The position numbers and the translations under genes were made by a program. Below the pieces are notes generated by a model. It was not told where the DNA came from. It did not search any database and worked only from the letters and a program-made list of their open reading frames with translations. 64,000 bases of DNA from Aspergillus flavus. Lineage: Eukaryota; Ascomycota; Eurotiomycetes; Eurotiales; Aspergillaceae. Position 1 is the stretch's first letter, and every line of letters begins with the position of its first letter. Shown in pieces: positions 22,757 through 35,054 of this stretch. The DNA is taken from contig NC_092406.1 of the NCBI RefSeq assembly GCF_009017415.1, positions 4,960,001-5,024,000 of the forward strand, written 5' to 3'.

Positions 22757-25700
22757 TCACTCACATCTATTGAATTCCTCAATCACACTTCTCGGCTCCC
22801 AGTACTCACCCAACTTCGTCCACTCCATATCCAATCCAAATCCATTCGGACCCCCAATACTCAGTCCTTCTTCTGTCGTCCACAACGGATGCGCTGCCAT
22901 AGCAATCACATTGACTTTAAGACCATATCGTAGCTCCTGCGATCCAATCGCCTCGCCATCCTGTCCCAGTATCGAAATCAAATCAGGGACAGTACAGATA
23001 ACTTCTTGCTTGGCTATCTCCTCCGGAGCCTCAGGATCCGTATAAGCGGCATAAAGAAACTCATTCTGGAAGGGGATAACCAAGTAGTGATTCTCTTCCA
23101 AACCATCAGCACAACCAGAAGGAATAGTACTCTCCCGTTCATCGCTACTAAGAGGCGCAAGCAGACAATAGCCCATTGTATAACCGCGGCTCACATCTCG
23201 TTTGACGTCGATGATCTTGCCAGTATAGAGGAGTTTACCGGGCGAGGTATCGAACTTTCAAAGTTAGTGCTCGTCCCATATCCAAGTAGAAAACGGGAGA
23301 GTAGGATAAATACAATGGCCTGAATCATGTCTGTCTTTGATCGTCGAGCACGATACACAGCTCTCCCGATATACCACGCCTGAGAGATGGTGTTTGGTAT
23401 GATATATTTCTTGGTTTGGGCGCCCGTAAGTGGCGCAGTTGATAGGGCGACCCTATTTCCTAGATCGACGCATTGACTTCGTGCCATTGTTTCGGCGCGG
23501 CGGTTGCTCTCGGCGTGCTGTTGGGGTTAAAGGGGTTAGAAATCGATATATAGGGGGGGGGGTGTATAGGGTCGCACCAGGATGATGGATACATTCCCTC
23601 TTCCGTCTGCGACGGCGCAAGGAGTGGAGGAGAATCCGTAGACGTATGGCGTACCTAGAGAGTTAGTACAGTGGTGTTAACATCGTGATATCAAATCAAA
23701 CAACTCACAGTGCTCCAGCGTCGGGTATGCTCTCCCCATCAAGTCCCCATCTACCACCGGAATATCGTACATCACACCGGAAGGGAATGCCGACAAACCA
23801 TTCCCGCCTCCAATCTCGTCTGTGACAATGGCATGAAAGTCCTTCTTGCCGGTAACTTGCGCACAGCTTTCAATAGCCAGGGCCAGTTCTGTGCCTGCTG
23901 AGAGACGCTCGCTGGATACGCTAGGGGCACCGAACCACGAGCCCATGACGCAGACATCCGAGTCCCTTAAGCTGGCAGGCTTGACAACACGCATGTTTCC
24001 CGCGTATCCCGGAGCTTGGAGAAACTGGAGGCAGTGGAGGTACTGTATTCGGGAAGGGCCACCGCCGCCTGTTCCTAGGACTCCTGTGCCGGCCGCCATG
24101 AACTCTAGGTCGACCGGGGATATGTACCATGTGTTGTTGCGGACGTCGGGCTGATATGTATCCAAGTCGATCTGGAGGGATGGTTTCGCAGCGAAATGGG
24201 GTGTCTCACGCCGTTTATTGCTCTTGCTGGGTTCCTTCTCATTTCCTTCAAGATTGTCGTTTATATTGTCCTGGAAAGTATTGGACTCTGACGCTTGATT
24301 ATCAATATCCACTGGAGCAAGATTCCCAATCGCCTTGATAACAAGCCGTGTCGCCTTGTTCGTAGCATAGGCAAGAGGAATCTTCTCGATTGTAGCGATC
24401 TTTACCCCGTCTCTCTCAGCTCCACGGGAAACAGCTGCATCAATAGCCCGTTGTTTGGCTGCCTCGAATACCTGCTTCTCATCTCGGCCCTCTAGTAGCT
24501 CAATCACATCTATCTCCCCGGCTACCTTAGCAATGGCCGCACCAACAGCATTCGCAGAATCATGGTGCGGCGGCATGATACACTCCGTGACACCGTTCAA
24601 AGCATCCATATGAATGACTGAACCACCACCGACAAGCAGCAGCACAACCGGCTGGTCGGAGATCTTTACACCATCGATAGCACGTTCCAGGATTTTGCGA
24701 ATCTGTTCTCGGGCCTTCGTGACAACCTGCGCAGGAATTTGTTCTACCATCTTGCGGTCCCCTATATCAGCCTTTGCAGATGCTGCAACGATATCTGTTG
24801 CAGTCATCACATCCCCACCAAAGGCCATGGCCCGGCTGGTGAGATAATGGCCCACGGACTCAGGCCCAACACTGACAACCCCGGTCTGTTCATTGACAAC
24901 CACACGACTACCACCACCGAGCCCAACTGACAGAACCTCAGGCATTGAGAACGCAGTCCGCACGCCTCCAACCTCCACGAAGTTCGATGCTTGACGTGGA
25001 AATCCAGACGGAAGCAGCGCGCAAACATCAGTAGTTGTTCCACCGATATCAACCACCAGCACCTGCCTATCAAATTGTTTCGAACCACCACCCCGATCCA
25101 AGTTAGCAAGAAACGCAGCGCCAGTCATACTATTCGTCGGGCCACTAGCAAAGGTCTTTATGGGCATTTCAGCCGCCGTGGCTGCATCAGTCAAGGTGCC
25201 ATCATTCTGGGTAAGATACAGCGGACAACGCAGTTGCAGTTTAGCCATTGCGCTACAGAACGCTCTCACCGTTTTCCTGGCGAAGGCAAGAATAGATGCA
25301 TTGAGAATAGTCGCGTTTTCCCTCTCCAGGAAACCGATGCGACCGATAGAATGCGAACAGACGATGGATAGCGAGGGATCCAAATCGAGCATCAACTTCT
25401 TACAGGTCTCCTCATGGATCCCATTGTGATCCAATGGAGAAAACACGCCGAGAAGAGCCACCATCTTGATGCCTGCGTCTTGAATGTTCTTCACGGTAGC
25501 TTTAATCTGTTCTACATTCAATGGTGCGATTTCGCGCCCGTCGATTTCAAGGCCTAGCAATATTATATCAGTACCGGCCCAGACATGAGAATCAAGACAA
25601 TCGTATAAAACTCACCACCATCCAAATAAAACACCGGACCGCCCATAATCCCCTTTAAATCTGACGGAAACTCCGTAAAAGGCGGCACCTGTCTCGTAAA

Positions 25701-25997
25701 GGGACCACAGAGCCTCACGACAGCGACCTTACTCAGTCTACTCGAGTCTGCCTGGACAACGGCATTGACAAAATGCGTCGTGCCGATCGCGACACTAACA
25801 ACATCCTGTCTATCGACACGGGACTGCTCCAGTACTTTCTGAATTGCGGTATATATACCAGACGTCACGTCCGAGGTCGTTGGAGTCTTCGTGGAAGCGC
25901 AAACACCGCGCGAGGGAGAGTCGATACCGAGGATATCGATGATTGCAGCGTCGGTATTTGTGCCGCCGACATCGACGCCGATGCGATATTTGGTCAT
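22757..25997 (-). CDS. Hydantoinase A fused to DUF917 (thiohydantoin desulfurase-type)
   Basis: Five exons are read: 25997-25616, 25553-23709, 23654-23578, 23517-23314 and 23254-22757. All phases close, giving 1001 residues. Residues 1 to about 540 are a hydantoinase/oxoprolinase A unit of the ASKHA fold, with the phosphate loop GVDVGGTNTDAA near the start, a second VVDIGGTTTDV at about 294-304 and LLVGGGSVIH. A charged linker (about 545-595) leads to a DUF917 domain from about 602 (TWYISPVDLEFMAAGTGVLGTGGGG), ending near residue 1001. DUF917 is the family of bacterial S-methyl-thiohydantoin desulfurase; HyuA-type proteins open hydantoin or oxoproline rings with ATP. No HyuB partner is present. 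The inferred role is cytosolic breakdown of hydantoin- or thiohydantoin-like rings, substrate unknown. It is divergent from a decayed NCS1 permease. The intron at 23577-23518 carries an 11-C run. Confidence 0.88.
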
Positions 25998-27017
25998 TTT
26001 GATCTGGCTGGGTGAACTTTGTGGACTGTGACCATGCGCTGGGTAATCGCTATGGCGTGCTCATGAGTGCTTTGCTACTTTGCTACTTTGCTTGGGTGGA
26101 ATATTCCGCTCGAGGACGTTTATCATTCGGTGTTCCTGTCGGAAGGTATTCTTCATGTAGAGTGACCGGCACATGTACTACTATTCAGAATAGACAGGTT
26201 GCCATGCAGTTCATGGCTGGAGGGAGAAGAGCTTAAATTGCATGGTGGTCGAGGGGCGTCTTGATTAGGGCGCGGGGAATCGGGTGACCCCTCACGGGAT
26301 TGAGTTGAGATAGTGTACATATTGATACTTGCATATTCTTGGTAAAGGTATATGAAGCTTTGATATGGATCTAATTCGAGGCTATCGTGTCAACCTATGA
26401 CTTGATTCTATTATTAGATACACCAGGAAAACCAAGCTAAGAAGCATCTCTTGTATCCAAACGGTGCTTGTTACTATATCCTCGCGAGGTTTCCGAAGTA
26501 AATAGAAAAAAGAAACAAGCGAAGAAAAATAGAAAAGAATAGATTGGAGGGAAAGGAGTGAACCAGACAGAGGACGAAGAGACATTATATCATTTATTAG
26601 CCGATCGTTGAATTCTTCATACCGACCATGATATGACTATTCTCAACACCAGCCAGACACCTTCAGATAGCGAAGCAGGTTTCGCATCTCATCTAGCAGT
26701 TTCCCTCTGGATTCTACCTTTGCCATATCACTCCCTATGTCGGTGTCTGGATCTGTGCTGCAGCTAGTGTGAATGGTGCCTACCCTATGCAAAAGGTACT
26801 GCGGATGCAAGGAGTATGTCAATATAGCGAGTCACAGCTACGCTGACATGAACCTCACATTGTTTGCGTCCTGCTAGTGGACACCGACATTTTGCCCTTA
26901 TTTCGCTGTGTAACGGATGCGTATCTCAGCCACGAGAAGTCCACATTTAAGCATTTTTTCCACGTTGACACCTCTGGCCTCTGTTCCGGACATATATATA
27001 TATATGCTTCAGTGACC
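25998..27017. promoter_or_regulatory. Divergent region between hydantoinase and permease relic
   Basis: This is about 1 kb between the hydantoinase start and the permease-relic start. A short TA repeat lies just before the relic ATG (about 26994-27004). A tandem TTTGCTACTTTGCTACTTTG lies near 26071-26090. No gene was recognised. Confidence 0.4.
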
Positions 27018-28552
27018 ATGGAGAATCCTATTCTCAAGCACCGCCAAGCCACTCAAGAGGGAGGACAAATCCCCAACCGATGGATCAATAATAACATCAA
27101 GCCCATCGTAGTAGATCAGCGAACCTTGAATTTCTGGACTTTCCATAACTTTTGTATACTCATCCACCTTTCCGGAAGGAAATAAGCTAATAGATAAGGC
27201 GTTCCGGCCAGCCCAAACATCACAGTCTATATGTTAAGAAGTTCCTTGATTGCCATGGGGTTGACTTGGCGTCAGTCGTTGGCAATATAATTGCAACCGG
27301 GATACTGGTTATAAACTCATTACCGGGGACGTTCTACCATAGTCAGTACACAGCCGTTAGAGCGAGCAGTACCAACGTCATTAGTCGGGTTTCCTTTGGT
27401 CAATGGGGATGCCTGGGGCCTCTATGGCAGTCTATTTGTTCTATGAAACCGGATCTCACTGTCTATCGGTGAGTTGCTCATCGTAACGAGTTTCGCTAGA
27501 GCCGGCTAACATTTACGTAGTCTGGTGTAGGTCTTTCATTGCCGATGCCGATCGCAATAAGCTTATCATGCACAACAGATGCGGTTCAAGCATGGATTGG
27601 TGGTTAATAATGACTATATGAGGTTTGGGCGAACACCTCGTCAGGCAATCTTCGGACAACTAGTCAGCTTTCCCAGTTATACTATCTTATGTGCGACCGT
27701 GAGTATCCTTGTAACGGCGGCCACGCAGAATCGCTATGGAAGTTGCCCACCCTGCTCAGTGCGATCATAGAGGATAGGGGTTCACGCTCAAGAGTTGCCG
27801 CATTCTTTGGGGGGAGCTGCGCTGAGTGTGTCGCAGATGGGATCGAATGTGCCAGCAAATGCATTAGTGGGAGGTTGCAATCCCTCGTTTTTTCCAATAC
27901 TTTCAACAGCTAACTTCTGCCTGTTGACAAAGCGGCTACATTTCCGAGATACATAAACCTTCGTTGCGGCGCCTATATCACGGTCCTGGTCTCGATCGCA
28001 TGCAATCCATGGAAACTGGTCAACACGGCTAGCACATTCTTAGCAGTCATTAGTAGTCACTCCATCTTTCTGGGACCAATGGTAGTGTCAATGCTAGCCT
28101 CTTACTTCGCCGGGATGCGACGCAAGATCAAGGTGGAGGATTTGTTTCCATGCCACGCGGATGGTAAAGGTATCTACTGGTACACATACGGCGTCAATTG
28201 GCGAGCCCCTGTAACGGTTAGCCTTTCCCAATTTTTGGGCTGTGTGTTAGTTAAGCTAACAACAGTGGCTCTGTGGAATGGTTCCTTCACTCTCTGGGTT
28301 CGTGGCCTATGTCGATCTCAGCGTGGTAGTTCCCGTGGGGTTGACGCGGATTTACGGAGTACAGAGTACTACATCTGCTTCCTCACAGGCACGGCAATTA
28401 GTGCCGGAATGTACACGGCATTGCATTATATCTTTCCGACCCCTGAAGTGAGGGCTTTTGTCGAGAAAGCACCTTCACCGGGAATATTGATGCAGGAATA
28501 CCGATTGCCAGGGGACCAGAGGGAGGAAATTGTGGAACAAGTGAAACCGTGA
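27018..28552 (+). pseudogene. NCS1-family permease relic (Fur/allantoin/hydantoin type)
   Basis: Separate frames carry recognisable pieces of a 12-helix nucleobase-cation symporter in the right order. They are NRWINNNIKPIVVDQRT, then after a credible 45-nt intron ASPNITVYMLRSSLIAMGLTW, then GNIIATGILVINSLPG, FGQWG, QAWIGG, NNDYMRFGRTPRQAIFGQ, VSQMGSNVPANALVGG, FPRYINLRCGAYI and WYTYGVNWRA. Three lesions are visible. There is a frame change within helix 2 near 27268. QAWIGG (helix 3 region) joins directly to NNDYMRFGR (after helix 6) near 27600, which implies an internal deletion of well over 100 codons. A G-homopolymer frameshift lies near 27810. The final 157-codon frame (28079-28552) is still open. 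The family transports uracil, allantoin, purines or hydantoins. The relic is read as non-functional. Confidence 0.8.
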
Positions 28553-28951
28553 GCAGCACCCACGAGGCACTTTTCATTTGGCTAGACGGATTTTTGATGA
28601 ACTGATAATTAACTTATATTGCATTCTGAAATGAATTACTCCGGAATACACCATTGGATGTGGTAGGTTCGACCAAGGCGCGCTTTTTCGCACGTTTAGC
28701 CGAACAATTTATTAGCTCCACCGCATCCTTTAGGTTACAGTAGTTTATCGCCGGTGGATATTAGGGACCCAATGGCATGAGCGTTGACCCATCCGAAGGT
28801 TTGACCTGATTCAGGCACTAGATTTAGGAGTGGCCGTTGGCTTAGACCAGTCAGTAATCGCGCTCCACTCCATGAGTGAGGGATCATAAAGGTGCAGCTC
28901 GTCCCGGCTTGTCCTGCATTCCATCCCTGCACCCCCTCGACAACCACCACA
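28553..28951. other. Promoter of secreted flavin oxidase
   Basis: This is the upstream region of the BBE-like oxidase and the 3' flank of the permease relic. No other element was recognised. Confidence 0.35.
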
Positions 28952-30691
28952 ATGTTCGGTCAAGTTACTGGGTTGTCGCTCTTGACAGGCCTTCTGGCCA
29001 CAGCTTCGGTGAAAGCCGACTCCAACTGTCGCTGCTTCCCTGGTGATGCTTGCTGGCCGGCGCAGGATGTTTGGGCCAAATTCAACGAGTCGGTTGACGG
29101 CCGCCTGGTAGCCACCGTGCCTTTGGGTACACCATGCCATGACCCCAATTACAATGCAGCTGAATGCCAGAAGCTCAGCGAGCAGTGGACTGATCCGGCG
29201 CTTCAGTAAGTCTGCGTCTTGTATCCATCGTCGCAGGGCTTCCGCTAACGAAACAGCTACGAAACTTCGTCTTCTATCATGGCTCCTTGGTTCACTAATG
29301 GAACATGCGATCCCTTCCACCCCGAATCGAAGCCCTGCACCATCGGAAACTACGTTGTCTACATTGTTGATGTGGCTAAGCCCGAGCATGTCTCTACAGC
29401 TCTGAAGTTCGCCAAGGAGCATAACATCCGTGTGGTTCCCCGGAACACTGGACATGATTACAACGGCAAGTCTACCGGAGCTGGCGCTCTGGCTATCTGG
29501 ATGCACCATATCAAGGACATTGAGATCAAGGACTACAAGGACACGCACTACCAAGGCAAGGCCATCAAGATGGGCGCCGGTGTGCAAGGCGGAGAGGCGT
29601 ACGAGGCCGGCTATAACGCGGGTCTTCAGGTGGTGGGCGGCGAATGTCCCACCGTGGGAATTGCTGGAGGTTACACTCAGGGTGGAGGACATTCGGCCCT
29701 GTCGTCGCGGTATGGACTGGGCGCCGATCAGGCGCTCGAGTGGGAGGTGATTGACGGCGAGGGTAACTTCATTACTGCCACTCGCGACAACGAATACTCC
29801 GACCTCTACTGGGCTCTCAGCGGTGGTGGTGGTGGTTCCTATGGTATTACCTGGTCGCTGACTGCGAAGGCGCACACCGGCACTCCTGTGTCGGGTTACA
29901 ATTTGAGCTTCACCAATGACGGCATGTCCCAGGATACCTTCTATGAGGCTGTGTCGCTCTGGCAGACCGTCCTTCCCTCGGTAGTGGACGCCGGTGCCAT
30001 GGCCGTCTGGATGTTCACCAACACCAGCTTCATGATCACGCCGTTGACCGGTCCCAACATCCCCGTCGCTGACCTGGAGGCACTCGTGAAGCCCTTCACC
30101 GATGGGCTGACCAAGCTGGGCATCACCTATACGACCTACTCCAAGCAGTTCGACAGCTACCTGGAGGAATTCAACGCCATGCAGGGCGCGATCGAGGTAG
30201 CGACCGCCCAGTATGGTGGATGGCTGATCCCCCGGTCGGTGGTGGAAAACAACAACGACGGACTAACAGCCGCATACAGACACATCACCGAAGATGGGGC
30301 CACGTTTATTGGCGTGGGCCTGAATGTCTCCAAGGCGTTAGTGGGGGATGTGGACAACGCTGTGCTGCCCGCTTGGCGCGAGACCCTGATCCACAGCACC
30401 ATCACCACCCCCTGGAAGTGGAATGCCCGCAGTGAGATGCTTGCGGAGCAGGACAAGATGACCAACGATTATATCTCGGCCTTGACCAAGGTCGCCCCGA
30501 ACTCAGGGGCGTATCTGAACGAGGCCGACTTCCGTCAGCCCAACTTCCAGAAGTATTTCTACGGCGACAACTACGCAACCCTGCGCAAGATCAAAGCTAA
30601 ATACGACCCGGACAATCTCTTTTACGCCACTACCGCTGTCGGATCGGATGAGTGGACCGTTCGTGAAGATGGTCGTTTGTGCAGTGTCTAA
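28952..30691 (+). CDS. Secreted BBE-like FAD oxidase (isoamyl alcohol oxidase-type)
   Basis: Two exons (28952-29205 and 29257-30691, 51-nt intron) encode 562 residues. The first 22 residues are a signal peptide (MFGQVTGLSLLTGLLATASVKA) followed by a Cys-rich start. The FAD_binding_4 domain shows RVVPRNTGHDYNG, with His about 151, and GGECPTVGIAGGYTQGGGHS, with Cys about 215. These are the two positions that carry the flavin bicovalently in glucooligosaccharide oxidase and berberine bridge enzyme. The BBE C-terminal motif is present as YGDNYATLRKIKAKYDPDNLF. The family oxidises alcohols, sugars or alkaloids with release of hydrogen peroxide. Annotation as isoamyl alcohol oxidase follows similarity to the Aspergillus enzyme of that name, and the true substrate is open. 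The protein is probably extracellular and glycosylated (several NxS/T). Confidence 0.9.
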
Positions 30692-32433
30692 AACGACAGA
30701 AGAATAGGAGTGGCGGAATTTTCCCGGGGCTGTACATAGACTAGAAAGGGTTATAAAGTTACTAGATTGACATGAATCCACGGATTTCTCCTTAACATTC
30801 CTTAGGTACCCAATCATCGAAGTCTATTGGGCGGCGTTTCACCGGGCTTTCTCCGCTAGTGGATCCAATGGAGCAAAATAGTGCGAATGCTTGGGGTTAA
30901 TTGCAAAGTCAATCCCTCAAGGCTCCTGCGTAATTATCCCGGAATATTTACGGAGTAGATTATATAACCGAAAATCAATGCCGCAGTCTCTGATCAATGG
31001 TTTTTGGCCCCCAAAACTAGTCAATGCTATGTGGAGATCCGATGGTCTACTGTGTACGGAGTTGTGTTTGCCAGTATCAGCCCAGATTCCAAGTTCTAGA
31101 AGGCAGCAGAATTGGATTTGGGGATCTGAGAATCTAACCTCGGCTCCGGCATTGCTCGGAGGACGGAGCTTGCAGTAGCCCGTCAATATATGCATTTTGT
31201 AATCCGCGGAACCATTTTCCAAAGCGAACGCATTTGGCAGGTAAATCGTAATAAGAGCGTGCTCGCGTATGCACATTCAAAGCTTATTCGGGCAAGGGAT
31301 ATCTTCTTCCATGGGCGAGGTGGCTAGTCTCCCATTGCATACGTGGTCGAGGAAATAGACTGCCATCTGTTCCATGGTTGCAGTTCGCCTGACATCCCCC
31401 ATTAGGCCTCGCCGATCAGCACACTATTCCGTACACCATACACCATCCACAGTTGGATCTTCGACTGCATCTGCTCAAGGGTACACTATACAGGCAATGA
31501 TCCGATGTCTTTGCTCAGTGAATCACGTCATAATCCACTTTTTCTCTCCACACCAACTGGTGTCTATTGCCTGATTGAAGATTCAGAGGATCTCATCATG
31601 CGTGCAATCGGGATGTTTTCGGTAGTGTTTCGAATAACTCGCAGCCGAATTCAATTCCTAATTAGTCAAGGCTTGTCAGGACAGAGTTCTTGGTTAGCAA
31701 GGCCCTTGGTCTGTAATTCCGGATCTTGGCATTTCTGAACATACAGACTACAGTACACCGAGTGCGATGTCCTGATGGACGGCGAGAGTGAGATTCCAGA
31801 CCTGTGCTACATCATAGACTGAAAAATTTATATATCCTTCACTGTTGTATTGCAGTCCTGCTGATAAAAGATCGCATATAATCTTCTCCGCGTGTGCCGA
31901 ACCATGGCACGCCGAGAAATAGGGTCTACATGGTCACGGGCCGCAATTTATGCGTAACGCACTTACTCCGGAGTAATCCGACTCTGTAAACCCCAAGCCA
32001 CCACTATTTGACACCATTGATCGAAATGCCAGTGGATCAGATTATTATCCGACCCATAGCCCCATCACACCAGCTCAAACTTTAGAACAGTGACCCCATT
32101 GAGCAACATACCAGCATTCAGGGCGCTCACACGGGCCCCTTGCTTTTTTCCAGAAGACTGGCGCAGCTGGAATGTGCAGCTGCAGGGGTGCACATTTAGT
32201 CTACCTCGTGGTGGAGAGGTTAATCTCTGGTGGCGTTCTGCTGCAACTAGTGACTGCAGGATGATATTGTTATTGAACCTTGGCATGAAATAAGCAGGAA
32301 AAATTGAACTTAGAACAGTCAATTCACTTTAGAATGTGCAACCTTGATGCCTCCCTGGCATCTTTATCCCCCGGTCTAGCCCACATTCTGCTAATTGACA
32401 TGAGTTGCTGAGCTGCGACACTGCTCTAACACC
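30692..32433. other. Intergenic region with TACGGAGTA-type motifs
   Basis: No gene is supported in 1.7 kb. TACGGAGTA occurs at 30949-30957, GTACGGAGT at 31054-31062 and the perfect palindrome TTACTCCGGAGTAA at 31963-31976. These are members of a motif family that recurs in several intergenic and relic regions of the window. Confidence 0.4.
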
Positions 32434-33994
32434 ATGGGCTGGGTGTACAACCTCGAAAAGCCCGATCCACATAGCGATTTTGGCCAAGTAATTGCCATAT
32501 GTCTGGTTTTCACGATCGCGGCTTTCCTGGCCATCATCCTGCGGTTCTACATCCGAATCCACACGAAGAGATCATTATGGCTGGATGACTATGCCGCTCT
32601 GTACAGTGCGATCATGGTCGCCGGATATTGTGCCAGTAGTATACTTCGTGAGTGGTCTATGTCGGTTGAGAAAAGAAAAAAAAAAAAAGACTAGATGTCT
32701 GACAACTGCCACAGAGACTCGGTGGGGTCTAGGTCTTCATGCTGAGTATTTCCCCGCGGCCAATGTGAAGGAATTCAGTAAGGTATGTGTTGATTTTCTG
32801 ACTGTCCCTCCGGGCCATGGATGTGCGCCCTAACGTTTGCTCGCTCAGGTACAATATGTTGGCGGCCCGTTCTACGCGATGGCTTTGCTGGGGTTTAAGG
32901 TCTCGCTACTGGCTTCCTACCTGCGCATCGGTGGGTTTGTGAAGGTGTACCGGACCATCATTATCGTTGCGATCGTGGCCGTGGTCGTCAATCAAGTGAT
33001 TTTCACCTTCCTCTTTATCTTCCCGTGCCGACCTGTATGGAATCCCAGACCACATACCAGTAAGCGATGATATTGACGGGCCACAGATCGCAATGCAATG
33101 GGATTCTGACCTTAGCGGGAAGTGTATCGATACCCTGAAGTCATACTATGGTGCGTATCACTAATTTAATTCCTTGGTGATGGTTAACTAATCACCCTCC
33201 AGCTCTCGCAGGTTCGCATTCTCGTCTATATGATCCATTCATCTATTGTCCAATTCTAACGAACACAGGAACCAGTCTAGGGTTCGACCTCCTCATCATC
33301 GCCCTCCCTCTCCCGGTCCTCTGGAACCTGCAACTCGGAAAAAGGCAAAAGGTAATCACCTTCGCCTACCTGGCATGTCAAAAGATCGACTGAGCTAAAC
33401 TTCGATCACCCTTAGGTCGCTCTCTGCTGCGTATTCGCCATCGGCTTCTTCGTAACAATCATCCAAATCATCCGCATCTTCACCATCGCGCGACTCAAAA
33501 CCTACACAGACAGCAAACCCGTCATTTTATGGTCCATCATCGAGATCAGCCTAGCAGTTAGTGTCCCACGGAATACCTCTTCTTCGTCCCAAACTAACAT
33601 GCCACGAACCAATTGAAAGGTAATAATAGCCTGCGTCCCAACCTACGGTCCCTACTTCCGTGTCTTCGTCTCCAACATCAGTTCCTACCGCCGCCGCCCA
33701 ACGGGACAAGACTACCCCCTCACCTCAGGCAATCGACAAACCCGAGCATCAAGTCGGAAATTCGGCCTCAGCAGTCTTGGTCGCGACGACGCCAGATTCG
33801 ATCGGACCCCGGTGCCCCGGCCATACGATAATAGCACGCCGCATACAACAACGATATCATCGTCGAAAGTGACGGGCGATAATGACTCCGAAGAACTTAT
33901 TCTGGGAAATGCCAATCAGGGCATGTTTGCCGCTGTTGGGGAGCAGGAGAGGGGCATTCAGAAAGTTATGGAGGTTACGGTTGAGAGGCATTAG
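32434..33994 (+). CDS. SAT4/rhodopsin-domain seven-helix membrane protein
   Basis: Eight exons are read: 32434-32647, 32715-32782, 32849-33034, 33087-33150, 33203-33211, 33269-33351, 33416-33556 and 33620-33994. All phases close, giving 379 residues. Seven hydrophobic helices are visible. Family hallmarks are LWLDDYAALYSAIM, TRWGLGLH, VQYVGGPFYAMALLGFKVSLLASYLRI, an extracellular WDSDLSGKCID and LPLPVLWNLQLGKRQKVAL. The C-terminal 90 residues are a hydrophilic Ser/Thr/Arg-rich cytoplasmic tail. The fifth exon is only 9 nt and in frame. With it the helix spacing matches the family, and skipping it would shorten helix 5 by three residues. The family includes Pth11-like sensors and proteins in metabolite clusters, but no ligand or role is established for this member. 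Confidence 0.85.
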
Positions 33995-35054
33995 GCTGGG
34001 TTATGTGTGTATGTATGTATATATTTGGGGCGGTATTGGTGGAGTCTTTTGGTTATTCTTGGGGCTTTGGGATGGGTTTATGATTGTATATTATTCTTTT
34101 CTTTCCCGTGCCAGGGAATAGACGTTTTCCTATGTATTATTGCAGGCTTGCAATATGTGTGATGGTGTTTTGATATCAACTGCCAACGAGCGATTCGCAA
34201 GGTGACGTTTCAGACGAGAATTGACTTTCGGTTATCCTGAACGGTACATTCTCTTTGTCGGATGTCTGATAGATAGTCCAAAGCACGATTTAGGACCAAT
34301 TGATATTTCGTTGAGTGGTAATCAGAACGTATACAGCGAAGTGAACGCAACCAGAGCTAAGCCCATTTATACCACCCCACAACAAACTGATAGCACAGCA
34401 CTGGGCGAAAGCAGTATGATAACATCACAGTCATCAATGGCAGTCCTGGAAAATATACCCAGAGATAAGATTATGTCATGACAGACATTGTGGCTGAAAT
34501 TCTAACCAGTCATGTTGTCATACACCTACTGAGGCAGGAATAACGCGGATCACGTACCCACAACCCAGACCATTTATCCATAGTACCTCGTAAATGGTCG
34601 ATCTAGCGCCGAAGCCCGATTTACCAAAGGCTTAGCTAGACACCCTTGTTAGTCCAAGCCAGTCTATACCAGTTCTGGGTCTAGGCGCAGCACATCCTTG
34701 TTCAATTTGACAGATTCAGAATCAAGCAGGTGGCGATACTGTCTGCGTAGCAAACAAGTAGGGACATGAGCCAACCTGGGTAGATGGATTTGCGCAGTTC
34801 CCGGTTTTCTTATGGTTTCTGTAGTTGCTTACCACTCCGTAGGGCTGTGTAGACGGTGTGCCACATGATGTCTAGATATTACTGTAGCTATATGGTATAG
34901 TATACTATGCAAGGCGTTCAAGTAGCAATGGTTACGGTTACCCCGCTATATCAGCCCTCATATAGATTGCAGAGAGCATATAACAGTTTGTCATCACATC
35001 TTCGTGTATCCTTAGAATAAAAGCCATCGCCATACCCCGATCAACCCAAACACA
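33995..35054. other. Intergenic, nothing recognised
   Basis: About 1 kb without a supported gene. Short open frames are present but have no family-like features. A CACTCCGTAG motif occurs near 34833. Confidence 0.4.

Noticed and set aside
28662..28682. tRNA gene suggested by a GGTTCGACC T-loop-like word
   Set aside because: No acceptor stem or anticodon arm can be folded around it.
8317..30691. Secondary-metabolite gene cluster
   Set aside because: Oxidases, a Baeyer-Villiger enzyme, an MFS transporter and a SAT4-like protein are nearby, but there is no PKS, NRPS, terpene synthase or prenyltransferase backbone.
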